Below, piece after piece: positions 22,800 to 37,200 of a stretch of 64,000 nt of DNA (its first letter is position 1; the number at the start of each line of letters is the position of its first letter). The DNA lies in contig CP099429.1 of NCBI GenBank assembly GCA_024114885.1, positions 1 through 64,000 on the forward strand. Direction: 5' to 3'. Under the pieces are notes generated by a model. That model searched no databases. It worked only from the letters and a program-made list of their open reading frames with translations, and was not told where the DNA came from. The translations under genes and the position numbers were made by a program. The DNA is from Septoria linicola (Eukaryota > Ascomycota > Dothideomycetes > Mycosphaerellales > Mycosphaerellaceae).

Positions 22800-23605
22800 C
22801 GTAGTCCTAAACTGCCTACCTCGTATCGTCGATAATATTAGAGGCTATAGCGATATCGAGATCTACCTCTACTATATTAAGTATACCTACGACGGTATAG
22901 ATCTTCGAATACTTCTTAACTACGCTTTAACTACTAACGAACTACGTATAGACGACGAGCTAGCGTACGACGAGGTAATAAAGCCTAGTTAGAAGGTTAA
23001 GTACTAGCGCTATAAGCGCTAGTACTACGCTTATAAGAGGATTACTAATAGAAACCTTAAGTAGTAGGCGCGCTACGTACTATACTACCGCGAGTAGCTA
23101 GAGACTCTCTCTAAGAGCGTACGTAAAGAGTAGGTAAAGCGCTACCTAAAGAGCCTCTATACCTCTATTAAGACTACTAAGAGGGTTTTTACTAGTAATA
23201 AGGGTAAAGCTATTAGTAGCTAGGATACGCTATATAAGGCGAGCGTACTCGGCTCGCTATCGGCTAGCGCGATATCTATCGCTAGTCTAGTAGAGACCTA
23301 GCGCTAGTCTAACTTTATAGTAGCTATATTTAAGCTATAGTACAAGATATACCTACTTTTCCTATACGATCCTTATACGATACTAATACTCTTCGTAGAC
23401 TAACCGTATAGTAGGCGCCTCTAGCGACGCTCTAGACGCTACTATAGAGGCGGCCTACTCTAAGAGTAGTAACTAGGAGGAGAGTAAGCTCTCGAAGGAT
23501 ATAGTATCCGACGAGGAGGTAGACGAGGATAAGGATAAGGACGTAGAGGGCGTCGACGGTAGTAGAAACGCTAGCGACGACGCGCTCTCTATAGACGACG
23601 ATTAA
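22800..23605 (+). pseudogene. Antisense ORF of element I, unknown function
   Basis: Opposite in direction to the element's own genes, between the chromodomain end (about 23870) and the 3' LTR. A frame from about 22801 to 23435 has stops only at former Gln/Trp codons; it is basic and aromatic, with a cluster of former Trp codons near 22987-23070. It is followed in a shifted frame by a strongly acidic tail (Asp/Glu/Ser-rich, 23435-23605) ending at TAA 23603-23605. The frame change could be an intron or an indel. No family recognised. Antisense ORFs between pol and the 3' LTR are known in some plant gypsy lineages; capture of a host gene fragment is the other option. Confidence 0.45.
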
Positions 23606-23869
23606 GCGTTTCGCTCGCTACCTATCTACGCCTCTTATACTCTACTCGCGCCTATATAGGCTATAGTTAGATACTTACTTCTTACCTACGAGTACTATAT
23701 AACCTACTTAGTAGGCGTATATAAATAATATAGTTTACGCTTCGATATATCCTAAATACCTTCGTAATTTTCTTACTCTCTTAAATTTAAAGTTTGCTCC
23801 TATATATAGGTTTAGCGCTTAGTACTTAGTATCGCTATATTAGTACCTTAGCGTATTAGCGCCTTAGCG
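23606..23869. other. Untranslated stretch of element I between the two convergent ORFs
   Basis: About 260 bp between the TAA of the plus-strand ORF and the chromodomain end of the minus-strand pol, a tail-to-tail arrangement. I see no frame or repeat here. Confidence 0.4.
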
Positions 23870-25257
23870 CTTCTATCTTACTACGCGCCTACTTACGCGC
23901 TACGCTTCGAATACGTCTAGTACTATATAGCTACTAATATATTCTTTAGGTTCCTACTAGTTATACTCTTTAGGCTAGCCCTACTAGCGGATTAAGTACT
24001 AGCGTACGCCCTTCCTTACTCGAGTTCTAAGGATCTTCTTAACTTCCTATTCGCTCTAGTAGTCTGCGAGTAGTATACTCTCTACTTACGTCTCGCTACC
24101 TTTCTAAGGTTCTAGAAGCGATATATAAAATACGTTATAGATAAGAGCGTCTAGTAGTAGGGCCAAGTAGTACGCCTACTTCCCTACTACGTTAATTACC
24201 TTAAAAGGCCTAGTAAACTTATCTACTAACTTCTTCGAAGGAACCTTTAATCGTAGGTTCTTTATCGATAGTAAGACTATATCGCCGACCTTATATTCCT
24301 TAGCCTAGTACCTATTATTAAAGTACCTAGCCTACGCCTCGCTTACTTCTCGCTAGCGTTTACTTAGCGTCTTATAGTTCTTCTTTAATCTTTCTATAGC
24401 TTCCTTAGTAGCTAGTACCTCTCTTTTAAAAAGCACGCTCTAAGCTTCTCGCCTACTCGTTACTAGCTCTAGATTAAAACTATATAGCGCTATAAATAGT
24501 AACACCTTTAGTATCGTATACGTACTATTATTATATACGAACTCGGCTTATACTAATAGGTCTACCTAGTTATCTTGTTACTCGGCGTAGTAGATACGTA
24601 GGTAAGTCTTAAGCGTCTAATTCGCTCTTTTAGTTTACCTATCCGTTTATAGATAGAACGCTATACTTAGCTTACGCTTTATATACGCCTCGTAGTAGAA
24701 GTTAGACTAGAACTAACTCGTAAATATAGACCCTCTATCGCTAATAATACCTATAGGTATACTATAATACCTAATTACCTCTAATATTAAGACTCCTATA
24801 AGGTTACTACTAGTACACCTCTTCGTAGTTAGTATAAAGATAACTATCTTCGTATATCGGTCGATAATAACTAGAATCGTATTATATATATATACTCCTC
24901 GCTTACTTAGTAGAAGGTCTATAATAAAATCCTAAGTTAATTCTTAGAATAGACGATCTAGTATAAGTAGCGTAGTTAGCTCGCTATATAGTCGATAGCG
25001 ACGCGCCTTCGCCTTCTAGTAACTCCTATAGGATTCTACGTATTATACGATATCCTTAGTTATCTCTAGCTACTAGTACTTCCTTTATACTAGCGAGATA
25101 GTCTTGTCCTTACTAAAATAGCCTATAAGGGTATTATTATAATATATACGAATTACCTACGTTCGTAAGGCGTAGTCCTTAGGTACGTATAGTAAATCGT
25201 CTACCTAGAGGTTTCTCTCTCTTATAGTATATTACTCGAATCGGCCGCTATTACTTA
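23870..25257 (-). pseudogene. pol: Element I integrase and chromodomain (pol 3' part)
   Basis: Minus strand. The N-terminal HHCC zinc-binding area lies just inside copy B's insertion point (about 25150-25020). The core shows Ile-Ile-Asp-Arg-Tyr-Thr-Lys (about 24860), Ile-Ile-Ser-Asp-Arg-Gly-Ser (about 24750), and a catalytic Glu region altered around Gln-Thr-Lys-Arg-Ala-Asn-Gln. The C-terminus, about 24050-23910, reads as a chromodomain: Glu-Val-Lys-Lys-Ile-Leu, then a Tyr-Leu-Ile-Arg-(stop from Trp) segment and Pro-Lys-Glu-Tyr-Asn with flanking TAG codons where chromodomain Trp residues belong. This makes element I a chromovirus. It joins across copy B with the segment ending at 38397. Confidence 0.85.
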
Positions 25258-25261
25258 CTAC

Positions 25262-25541
25262 TAATAGATAATAACTACCTTAATACTAACCTTCTAGGTA
25301 GGTATAAGAGCGGTCGCTATAGAATAAGACCTGTTCGGAGAGTAATAGTCTTATAATACGTTAATTAAATAGTAGTAACGAGCTTAAAATAGTAGCTCTA
25401 GGACTAAGAGCCTTATACTAGGACCGTAAGACATTAAATTAATTAAGTAGAGTAAATATTACTATCTTAGAAACGAGCTACTACCTTGCTTTTATACTAA
25501 AACTACTAAGTATAGTATATAGGTAGGCCTTTACCTTACTA
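25262..25541 (-). repeat. 3' LTR of element X copy B
   Basis: Plus-strand ends are TAATAGAT and CCTTACTA, i.e. RIP products of a TG...CA LTR. The adjacent purine tract (minus strand AAGGAAAGGAGGAT, 25542-25556) is the polypurine tract and shows that this is the 3' end of the element. Confidence 0.95.
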
Positions 25542-25556
25542 ATCCTCCTTTCCTTA

Positions 25557-28500
25557 GTATCTAACTAGATACCTAACTACCTATAGATCTTACTTAGAAT
25601 TACTTAAAACTAGCTAGTTTTTCTATTAAAGTCTATTAAACTTTTAATTAGAGGCCTATTAAATAGTTACCTTTTCTAATAATAACTACTAAAAACACCT
25701 TCTTAGATCTAATTATTATTCGCTAGACGCTACTCTTCTACTATATCCTTAGAGATTTCCTTAGGAACAGCCTCTCTCTTCTTCGATACTAATACTTCTA
25801 AGTTACTATCTACGCTTATAAAGCTAGCTTCGCTAAACATATACTCTTTAATATCTATAGCTATAGCGTAGGTAGTATCGAATTAAGCTTTAGCCGTAGT
25901 CTACTATTTAGCTATATAGACCTTGAACTCCTCCTTACTTATACTAAAGAGCTTCTTTATCTCTATACTTACTACCTAATCCGCCTATAGAACTCGGCCT
26001 ACTAAGGTATTAGAAATTAGGCCTAGGCTAGTTAGAAGTATCTTAGTAGCGAAGGGTTTTATTACTCGCGTAGAGTATATAGTGCCGGAAGCTATAAAGA
26101 GTATCTACTCGTAGTAGAGATATACGCTATAGATTATAGGAACGTTAACGTAGTTACTATTAGGTAGCTTATCTAACGTTCGACTAATAGGGTAGGCTAG
26201 AAACACTATCGGAATTATACGATACTCTTCGTTAGTACGAGTATACTACTAAGAGAGGTAGGGATACGAAATAACTAGCGAGCCTACTTTAGTATAAAGG
26301 TTCTTCTAACTAAGCTTAAGATTAGCTTTTATTTCGTTAGTAATTACTAGAGATATAGTTTCGATAAAACCTATACTATAGCTTTACTTATTAGCGATAA
26401 TACGCCTTACTAGCTACTTTGCCTCCTTAGAGTTAAAGAGCCTATTACTAATCGTATCCGAGGTTAGTAAAAGTCGTCCTCTATCGCCGGTATCGTCTAG
26501 AGAGATCGTAAATTAAACCTAATTAAGCTCCTTCTCCTTAAGTAGTATATTCTCGTTTAAGGCGATATACTAGAAGCTATTAGGGTAGTTAGAACCTACC
26601 TTATTATCGAAGATATAAAAGGTAGTAGATAGGTAGGCTACGTACTTAATAGTCGTATACGGAGTAGTAACTAGCTAGTATAGCTATAGTAAAGGATATT
26701 AGCGAAGAAGCTATTAGGATAGTAAGTACTATATACTACGAGACTAACTATACTAACTAATAGCTATATTATACTATCGATATACTATAAACTTATACTA
26801 TATAGCTTCAAGTAAAGAGTCTAGGATCTAAAATAGGCCTCTAGTAGAAGGAGAATAAAAGAGGAAGCTATAATCGGTCTAGGTACCTTTATTACTATCG
26901 TAGTCTAAGAGCGCCTAAGCTCTCTAACGGACGTTAGAAGTAACCTTCAAGTCTACTTTGGTTACTACGAACTAAAAGGGTCTAAGATAGCTTCTACCTA
27001 CCTTACGTATTAAGGCGTTAATATCGTCTTCTAGTTCCTAAGCATTAGTACCCTTCTTACTACGACGAGGGCGTCCTACTAGCTTAGAGAAGAAAGTATT
27101 CGCTTCTAGCTTAAACTATATCTAGTTTTAAGTATTCTAGGCGATAAGGGCTTAGAGATCAGCTATACTATCTATCTAAATAATACGCTAGTAGAGAGTA
27201 TACGTTACGTTAGCCGTCTTTAGTAGCTTTAAACCTATAGTATTACCTATCTTAGTTATATATTCTTTATAAAGAGGCTAGCTAAGGTATAGAAGAATAT
27301 TAATTAAAGCGTAGCTCTTAGCTACTTTCTTCTTCTCCTAGATATTATCGACTTCTTTAAGAGCTCTACTAACGATTATATAGTAGTAGACTTCAGAGGT
27401 AATACTATCCTTTATATAAGCCTAGTAATATAGATTAGGCTCTAAGTCGCTCTCTAGCTTAATTCCGCTATCGTCTTCTAGTACGATTAGTAATAGGCGT
27501 TATAGACCTAGTAGTAGCTCTGTCGTAGGTAATACTTAGTCTTATATAGGATCGCTATCGCCTAAAACGCTTAGTATAGGAGAAGTCTCGATCGAGGTAA
27601 TAATAGTTTCTCTAGTACGAATTCTAGTAAGCCTCCCGCTCTTACGAAGGACGAGCGTAGGCTTCTTTATAGAGCTTAGCGTTAACTTCTCTAACTAAGC
27701 TTTTAGCCTCTATATAGTACTAGGCGATATAGTATCTCTAAGGCGAGGCTCTAAGGTCGTAAGTAGATTACCTTCTCCTTCTCCTTCTTAACTAGAGTTT
27801 CGAGTAGAACTAGATAAGGATAGGCTCTTAGGCGTAGAGGAAGAGAGACGTCTATTAGGTCTTAGGTTTCTAGGAGGAGGTAATAGTCTATAGGATATTA
27901 AGAGCTATTTCTCTACTACTAGGAACACGTAGGTTAGTTCTTCGAAGGTCTCTCCTTTACGCTCTCCCTTAGTAAGCTTAACTATAAATCTATACTAATT
28001 AAGCTTATAGCCTACCTCTAGGCGTACCTCTCTTATCTTATAGCTAAAGACGTCGACCTATAAGAGCTCTACCTTAAACTTATTCTAGTAGCGTCGCCTA
28101 TCTAAGTTTATATTAATAAAGCCTAAGCTCTACGAGCTAGAAGTCTTCTTACTTCTCTATAGCTAAAAATACTAGCTACGAGAGAATATGTTCGCTACCT
28201 ACTAATAGAAACGATCTTACTTTTACTATACTAAGAAAACCTAGTCTTTAGGCTCGCTCTCTTTAAAGACGCCTTTATACTTATTTAACTATTAACGAAG
28301 GTTCCTAAGTATCTCTTTATTATATAAGACTTAGTTAAGGAAGAGGAAGTTCTATTCGTATCTAAACTCTATATATAGCTACTACTAGATTAAGTTTCTC
28401 TTCTTTACTAAGTCTCGGCCTTCTTAGTATATCTTCTTTATATTATCGCGCTTTACGCTCTACGTATTAAGGTACTTCAGTAAAATCTTAGCCGAGAGGC

Positions 28501-28742
28501 GTTTAAAGAAGTTAAATATACTAATCTTTATTCTATCGTTTACTTCCTCGACTTACTTAAGTACTAAGTCGATACTCTTCTTCTATTCTTATAGTGTTTC
28601 TAGCGATAGGATAGCTTTAGTAGCGTTATTAAGGTTTATTATACTAGTAAGAGGTCTACTTAAGGCCTAGAAACTAACGAAAGAGCCTTCGCGATTAGTA
28701 CGAGCGAGCGCTATACCTTATATAGAACTTAAAGAAGCTATC
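25557..28742 (-). pseudogene. Element X copy B third ORF (ORF3)
   Basis: The same ORF as in copy A (42900-46087), read on the minus strand from ATA at 28742 to the 3' LTR. It lies in the position of an env gene but I do not recognise it. Divergence from copies A and C is mainly C/T and G/A, and the frame is shared by all three, which supports a real ancestral protein of about 1,060 residues. See the entry for copy A. Confidence 0.65.
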
Positions 28743-30120
28743 TTTCGTCGTTTCTTTAAAGACTCTTATCTAAGTAGTTCTTATATAGGACTTCGAATAG
28801 GCGAGGTAGAAGGCGAAAGCGCTAGTCTTAATAGCTTAGGCGTTAAAGAACGCTAGAAAGAGGAAGTCTTATTCTTTATACGCGATAGAGAAAGAGAACG
28901 TCTTTAATTAGTCGTATTAGTAGCTTAGGGCGATATAAAGCGCGTGACTAGTAATAAGTAACTTAAATAGCGAGGAGGGTTAGGCGCGCGACTAGTTATA
29001 GAGTTTTCTATTATATTAGTTACCGCTTACGTATATAAATAGCTATATAGCGTTACTAGGTAGTAACGAAAGATAAGAATCGAACTTAATAGAAGTAAGG
29101 CTCTATAGTAACTAATTAATAGTTAATAAGGAAGAAGAGATCGTTTAGAGCGTAAAAGTAGTCTAATTATATACCTTATCGTAGTAGCGTAACTACTATT
29201 AGGATTAGGGGTCTATACGTAAGGCTTAGTTACGTAAGGTTTTAGTTATCGTTTAAAAAGACAACTAAAAGTTTACTTTACCTTAACGCTTCTATAGCCG
29301 TCGTATACTACTAACGCTACTACTAACTACTATAGTATATACCTTACTATCGCCGATAAGGACTAAGGCTTAGATACTATCGTCGTTACCTCTACTAACT
29401 TAAAAGAGCTTTATTTTTCGTATACCTAGTCGACTTACTAGATCGCGCTTTCTATATCGCGAGAGACCGCTAGCGCTATAATTAATAGCTAGAAAGGAGC
29501 TATTAGAGCTATTATTACCGAGGATTCAAGCTTCTCTACCTTTATATAGGCTAAAAACCTTAAACTTTAAGAATTCTCTACTAGAAACTAATATCTTTAG
29601 CGATTCCTTTAGTTAGGCGAAAATTAGTAGTAAAAAGACCTTTAGGATAGAAAATTATTATCTTACTTCGCTAATTAGTAATAGAAAAGGGCTCTAGGAA
29701 GATAGATCGTAGTACTAACCTTAGAAATCGCTAGTAGAAAAGAGCTTCGAGAGTATAGATCTAGCTTAGATTTTGAAACCTAGTAGTAGAAAGTAGCTTA
29801 GGACAGCTAACTTTTATAGCGATAGTAGGCTTAGGACTTAGAAAAAGGAGTAGGATAGTAGGTTAGCTAGTAGATATAAAGTCTATACTTAAAAGTTAAG
29901 CTTAGAGGAGTAACTAGCTATATAGATACTTATCTTAGCTATAGAAAATAGCGTCGGGATAGTTAGGATTAGCTAGATTTCTACTAATCTAGTAACTTAT
30001 AAGCTTAGGAAGCTCTAATTAGAGCTTAATAGTAGCTTTAGGAATAAGAGAAGCGCTCGAGAAGGTTAGATTAGAGCTCTAGGAATAAAAGAAACGCTTA
30101 GGATAATATAGACTTAGGAA
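28743..30120 (-). other. Element X copy B noncoding region between pol and ORF3
   Basis: About 1.4 kb without a convincing frame. It includes a hairpin at 29233-29262 (TTAGTTATCGTTTAAAAAG...AACTAA) and an uninterrupted version of the site (about 29570-29590) into which element I went in copy A. Between 29990 and 30110 short segments around CTTTAGGAATA and AGAGCTC are duplicated. Confidence 0.7.
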
Positions 30121-33100
30121 GATTAGCTCTTTTATAGTAGAGGCTAGGCTTTAGTAGCTAGATCTTAGCTTATACCTCTAATTAAGTATCGCCTATCGAA
30201 TTTCTACTTCTTTAGTTTTACTAGGCTAGCTTTAGCCTTTAGCTTACTAAGTCTTCTACTTCCTCTTTAAGCTCCGTTAGTAGCTAGCGTATATAACTCT
30301 CTCTTTCTTCTTAAGTTATTACTAATAGCTTACTAATAAAGATCTATAGATGCTTATACCTAAGTAGAAGTCCTAGTTCTATAATCTTCTCTATTAGTAG
30401 TAGTACTTCTTCTAGCTTAACCTAATCTAGAACTAGCTTTAGGTTTTCTTATAGAAAGGTATATTTCTTAAGGTCTATCCTCTTATAGATATACTCTCGT
30501 TTTAAGCTATCTAGTTCCTTAAGCTTATACGATATACCTCTTTATAATACTTTAGATACTCTAAAAAGGCCTTTCTACCTAAACGTAAGCTTATAGAAGA
30601 AGCTAGTTTTTAACTTAGAGTAGTATACTAATACGAGATCTCCTTTCTTTAATATAGTAAGGTCTATATAGCGATATTTATCGAAGTACGCCTTATTCTA
30701 CTCTTAGAGACGCTATTAACGTAGCCGTCCTTCTTCTATAGTCGTTTCTATAGCTTCTAGAGCTTAAGCTCGAATCGTAAGAAGCTCTACTCTAGTCTTA
30801 ACCTTGCCCTAATCTATAATCTAGAAGGTACGATGTTCTAGCTCGATTAGTAGTACTACGTCGCGCCTAATTATTACCTCTAATAGTATTAGGCTAGTAG
30901 TAGAGACTATTATCGTTCTCTCTACCTATAGAACTACTAGAATATAGTTACGAATCATATAAAGGCCGCCGTTAGAGAGCTTTAAGTAAGCGTCTAATAT
31001 TGTCTTATAGCCGACTTTAACGATAGCGTTAGACTAAAGATAGTACGGCGAAATATTAATACGTTTAATACTATACGATAGTAGTAGCTTCTCTACGTTA
31101 CTAAGGTTAGTCTTATAGTTATCGAGGATAACTTCTATAGTAGTACCCTACTAGTAAAAGATCTCTTCCTATATAAACCTTACTATCTATACTAAGGAGA
31201 TACTCTTTACTAGGTACTAGAATATACGTACTTCTAGCTAGCGCGATAGAGATTCGCGTATAACTATTAACGAATAGTTCTTCGAGATATATAAGCTATT
31301 AATATACTACTACTAGCCGACTATAACTTAGAGTAGGATCTATAGTTCTCTAGGTACCTATCTCCTATACTAAAGACTATAAATAGTATATTACTAAATA
31401 GTAAGCGAGATTTAAGCCTAGACTCTATCTTACTACTATCGTTTCTAGATAAGATTATATGTCTGTTTAGCGCTATAGTAACCGTTCTTATAATAGTATA
31501 CCTTAATAATACGAGCTTGTACTTTAGGTTTATCGATAACTTGCTATAGAGGTCTAGCTACTCGCTCTTAGCGCTAGAGCTAGTTGTTCTTAATATAAAA
31601 TAGCTGACACTTCTTCCTTAACTGCTTATACTCGTTATTAGAAACTCCCTTAGGTCTTTATATCTATATAAGTACGAAAGCGATATTTATTAACTCCTAA
31701 GAGTAGATCCTATTAATTATAGATAGCTCGCTCTAAATTACCTATACGGAGAAGGCGTTAACGTAAAAGGTATCGAAGAATTACTTATTAATTATTAGAT
31801 CTACGTCTTCTTCCTATTCTATAGCTTCTATATCTTTAGGTATAATAGGCTTCCTTAATAACGAATCTAGAGCTATATACTTCTTACTAGGAACATATAT
31901 AACGTTAAAGTCGAAGAGGTAGATCTATACTAGCTAGCGCGTTATTACTATATTTAGCAAATTAGAGATAGCTTTATTAAGCTAGTAAACGAGAGTATTT
32001 ATATTAATCTCTAGTTAGAAGTATACTCTAAATAGCTATAGTTTCAGCTTCTTTAATACCTTTAGTACCCTAAAGTATTCGCGCTTTCTAGTATCGTACT
32101 TAACTTCTACTAGGTTAAATAGGCTAGACTTATATCGATCTAGATAGTAGAGAAATAGCTCGTCTCGATTATATTAGGAAAGTATATATCTCTAACCTTT
32201 ACTACTTAAATCTACGCCTACGATAATAAGTCCTACTCCTTCTCTAAAGTTAAGAGTAACTAGAGCTAGGGCTGAAACTAGTGCCTTTAAGACGACGTCT
32301 TTAGCTAGTTAGTATTTAGTAGTCTATTAAAACTTAGTATCCTTTCGTAAGAGCTTAAATAGTAGAGTAAGGATAATCGTGAAACCTTTAACCTAGACGT
32401 AGTAGTACGTAACTACGCTAAGGAAGATTCGAACCTTCTTCTAATTCTCTAGCGTTAGCTATTTCTTAATTTTCGCTACTCTTACGAAGTCTAGATAGCG
32501 ACTATTAATACTAGTAAGGTAACTAACGATTACTAACTATTCGTAATAAAGCTATAGCTTATTAAAAGCTACGGTTATATTAGCTCGTTCTATATTATAA
32601 AGAACGTCGTCTATAGCTATAATATGTTTAATAACGTAATAGTAGAGGCTAGGTTTAACCTCTTTACTATCGTACTTCGTCTTAGGCCCTTTAATACCTA
32701 TATTATTAAGGAACGGCCGTGCCTTATACGAGACATACTCTATAAGTACTTGATTAATAATACGAACGAACTAGGTAATAGAATTCGTAGCTCCTTATAG
32801 TAACGTAGTCTACTATAATAGGCCTAGTAGTAAATTAAAGCCTATAAGGTCTCTATATAATTTATCGAGTAGGATTTAGTTATATCTAGAGAAGATATTA
32901 ACTAACGAGGCTAGCGCGTAACCGGTAAAGTCCTTAGAGAAACCCTTAGCGTTAGGTAGTAAGTTCGAATCTCTTATAGTAACTTGATTAAACTTCTAAG
33001 CTACGTTAATTAACTAATACTTCTTTAGCTTACCCGCCTCTATCTTCTTACTAATAAGGAAGTACGGATTTCGATAGGCACTATAGTATAGCTTAAGAGT

Positions 33101-34220
33101 TCTAGCTTAGATTCGTTATCTTAGTATATCTTCTACGACGTATTATAGCGATAGGTTTAGCTTAAAGCCTAGATACTACTATAGCTCGTAAGGAACCGTC
33201 TAAATCTTCTATAGCGGAGTAATATTAGAGTTAATTCAGCCTAAATATATAAAGTCCTATATAAAAGTAGCTTCTCGGTTCCTTAGTATATAGTATAACA
33301 AATCTAGCTCCTTTAGTAGTAGTTCTATACTAGGTTTAAACTTTATAAGCCGTTTAGGTATAAGGCGTAATCTAGGCTCGATCGTCGAGAACCTCTTAGT
33401 TAGGTACTTACTATCGTAAGGTCTAGTACTAGGTAGTATAGCTACTTCCTTCTTAATATAAGTCTGTCGCTAGTCCTTTAATCTACTAGGGTTTAAGCTA
33501 TTAGTTATAGTAATATCTACGTTTACTAGTTTAATCTTATTAGTAACTCGCTTATAAAGAGTATAGGTACTAATATAATTATCTAGCTTCCGCTACTCTA
33601 TAGCTTCTTTATTACGAGCTCTCTCCGCTACTATATTAATAGCGGCTAAGATAACGTACGTCTCTTTACTAAGCTCGTCGTCTACTTTATCGGAAATAAT
33701 CTCGTCGTAGAGTCTAGGTTCTTAGATAGCTAGCTCCGCTTCTCTAATCTTCCTATAGGCAATTATTAAGTATTCGCCTCTATAATTCGAACTCTAGCTC
33801 GATTAAGATACTAGTATAGTATCTTTAAAACTATACCTAATACCCTAGTATAAGTCTCGCTCGCTAGTATAAGCTAGCTTAGCTTCGCCGGTAGCTAGTA
33901 AAAGCTTCTTAAGTCGGCTATTTTAGCTGAATTTAGCGACGTTACCTTTAATAGCCGCTACTACGAGATAGTTATACTATATTTAAGTCTAGCTATAATT
34001 GACCTATCTTAATAGTTCGAGCTACTATCGTAGAGAGGTACTTTGTCTAATTAAGTCTACTATAAAATAGTCTCTAAAGTAAATTACTTTTATATACGAT
34101 AACTACTACGTAAGGTAGTTAAAGACTTGATTCTCTAGGAGTTTAGGGCTATTAGTAACTATAAACGAACACTAGTACTAATCGCTTATCTATCTATACT
34201 ACTAGTATAGTTTAAAGTAT
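30121..34220 (-). pseudogene. pol: Element X copy B pol
   Basis: Minus-strand counterpart of 17590-21690 in copy A, with the same order of RT, RNase H and integrase with GPY/F end. The active-site and core motifs are decayed in the same places, usually by the same CpA or TpG changes. Stops occur throughout at former Gln and Trp codons. Limits were transferred from copy A by distance from the LTR. Confidence 0.75.
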
Positions 34221-34262
34221 AGTATAGGAGGTATAACGTAATTATTATTTAAAAAGGTAACT

Positions 34263-37200
34263 ATAGAACGTTCTACTAGCTAACCTCTCTAAGTAGAGTT
34301 TTTACCTCTAACTACTAAACCTTATATAGAAAGGGTAGTAGAAGCTTAAAAAGCTTATAATCCCTCTCTCTACTCCTCGCTATTATAAGATCTAGAGTCC
34401 TCGATAGTATACTCTATATTCTTTAGCTAATAATTACTAAAAGTTAGAGTTTAGACGCTAACTTCTATCGAATCTTGACGCGATATACGTATTAGAGCCC
34501 CTACTATACTCGTGCTATTAACTAGAGCTAGTTCCTCGGTACTCTAGCTTTTCCTAGTACCTATTCTATAGTACGTATATTACTATAGCTATTAAAGCTA
34601 GTAAATATAATAATATAGCCGTCTAGAGTACTAATTAAGCCTTCCTACGAGCTATTATCGTAGTTCTTAGAAGCTAGGCGTACTTACTACGCCTATAGTC
34701 GGCTAAGTAAGATCGGGCCGTTCGCTAGTAAGACTAGAAATAGTATCGTAACTCTTACGTTAAAGGTATCGATTAATACCTCTAGGTAGTACCTAATAAA
34801 AGTAACCTTATCTTCGACTCCTCTTATTATAATATTACCGAGAGGAGTTATACTAACTTAAAGCTTTTAAACATATTCGATTAGTATAATTATTAACTTA
34901 GCCCTCTCGTCGATTAAAGACTTATAAGCTATTATTCGAGGTCTATACTTTATAGGTATATAGATACTTAGAATAATCTAATAGATATTATTAAATAATA
35001 GAAGGATATTATCTGTTCGCTTATAAAGCTTAGAAGTAGGCCTAGGCTTAACTATATTAATCCCTATAGTAGTAACCTAGAAGGCCTTAATATTAGTCGC
35101 TAAAATAGCTTTCGTTAGCTCCTCCTCTACCTACTCGCTAAAGGCTTTAGATAGTAAGGAATATACGCTAATCTTAGCTCCGCTACCTCTATTCGTACGC
35201 TTCTTTATATAGAGCTTATTAAGCTTCTTATATAGATCCGTATCGTTTAGAATACGACCTTATAAGGAATATAACGCTCGCTCGCTATAGAGAATAATCT
35301 CTACTAAGCTTAACTAGACCTTAGATTCGAGTATCTTATCTATCTAGAAGACGTTAGCGTTATTATTAGCGTACGTAGCTCGGAGGTAGTTGTCTATACG
35401 CTTGGTCTTTAGAGGCTCCTTAGCCTTCTTTTACTTTTAAGTATACGTAGGAGCGACTAGAACTAGTAGACCGTTTAGGTAGTCGTATATCTACTTATCC
35501 TCGATCTTATCGTTATTACGTCTCTAAGTTTAAGAATCCTCTAACTCTTTTATATCTGTAAGGTAAGGAGCTAGCTAGTTTTTATCTTTAACCTCTTTAA
35601 TATAAGAGTAACGATAAGCGTAGGTTCTTATAGCTATAGCCTAGGTCGTAATTCGCTTCTATACTCCTATTAGCTATCCTCTAACTAGACGAGAAGAGTT
35701 TAGGTTCCGCTTTGTCTTTACGCTATCTCTAGCTACGTAGGCGCTAATTAGATCGTCCTAATCCTCCTATATAATAGAAGCGACTTAACCGATATTAATA
35801 GGACCGTTAATACTAGCTACCTTGTTCGCTATCCTCTACTAGCTCGCTCTTAGCGTTAATAAACGATCTATATTTTCAAGATCGATCTTCCTATAACGCT
35901 ACTCTAATACTTCTATTAATACGAATAGCTTTAGTAGTTCCTTATCCTAGTAGTACTATATCTTTTCCGTACCTAGGTAAGGCGTTCTGTAGTATATAAT
36001 ACCGGTCTTTAGATCTCTATATATTAAGCTCTTAGTCTCGAACTATTATAGGTACTTATAGTTTATAGCTATATAGCCTTCGAGCCTATATATCTAATAA
36101 CCTGAAATCTTTAGAGCGATCGCTATATAGGCCTTAATTATTAACCTATTATCTATTATAGCTAAGTTAATCGAAATCTCCTAGCTATAAGTAGGCCTTA
36201 GAATATATAGATAGTCGTAATCGTAAGACTTCGCCTACTATCCTATCGACGAGCGTAGTAGCTATAGGCCTCCTTCTTCGAGTCGACGAATTGTAACGAT
36301 TATAAGATCTTATATACTAGTAGTAATGTTATCGACGGTTACTAGCTTATAGCCTTTATAGACTACCGTTTCTCTAGCCTTGAACTTAGAGTTTAGTCTT
36401 AGAGCGGACTTCTTTACTACTTCGTATAACTACTAGACGTCTCTACTACCTTCGTTATATACTTCTAATTTAAAGTCCTTATTACTATTAATCTAACGCT
36501 AGGCTATCTTTAAGAGCTTACTATAATCTAAGTCCTTATTATTAAGATCTAACCTAAGGTAGGCCTAGAGCCTCTTACTAAAACGAAATAGAAGGCCTCG
36601 TATAAATAGAAGAGTATAAGAACGCTCGTCTATATACGAAGTAGGTATAGTATTAGAGTAGAGTATAAACTACCTTAAGTACTCTAAGAGATTATTATCC
36701 TTGCTATAGTTAACCTTATAAAGGTTTTCTATATAGTAGCGGTTTCTAAGTATATATATATTATTATACTTTTAGTATTTTTTAATAATCGACTTTTTGA
36801 ACTTAGTATAGTCTCGGTCGTAGAAACTATCAAGGCGCTAGTATCGTCTACGTTAGATAACCGTAACCTAAGTAAGTAACTTCTTATAAAGCTATTTATT
36901 ATTATTAATAAGTAGGATAGCGTAGTTCCTATATAGTACTTTAAAACGCTTAATATACTCGGTTACGTTCTCTCTATTAAAGAAAGGATTCTAGTCCGAG
37001 CTAGATAGTAGCGGAACCTAAGCGATAATTACCTTCTAGCTTTAGGTTACTTAGATAGTCTCTATAAGTAGCTAGAACTACGCTATAGATAGTCTACCTC
37101 CTAAGTTCGGTCCTTAAAAGATATTAGTATTAGGGTTAAGGTTAGTACCTCCTTAGTCCTCTACTTCTATAGATATGTCGTTATCTAGTAGAGGGAATAA

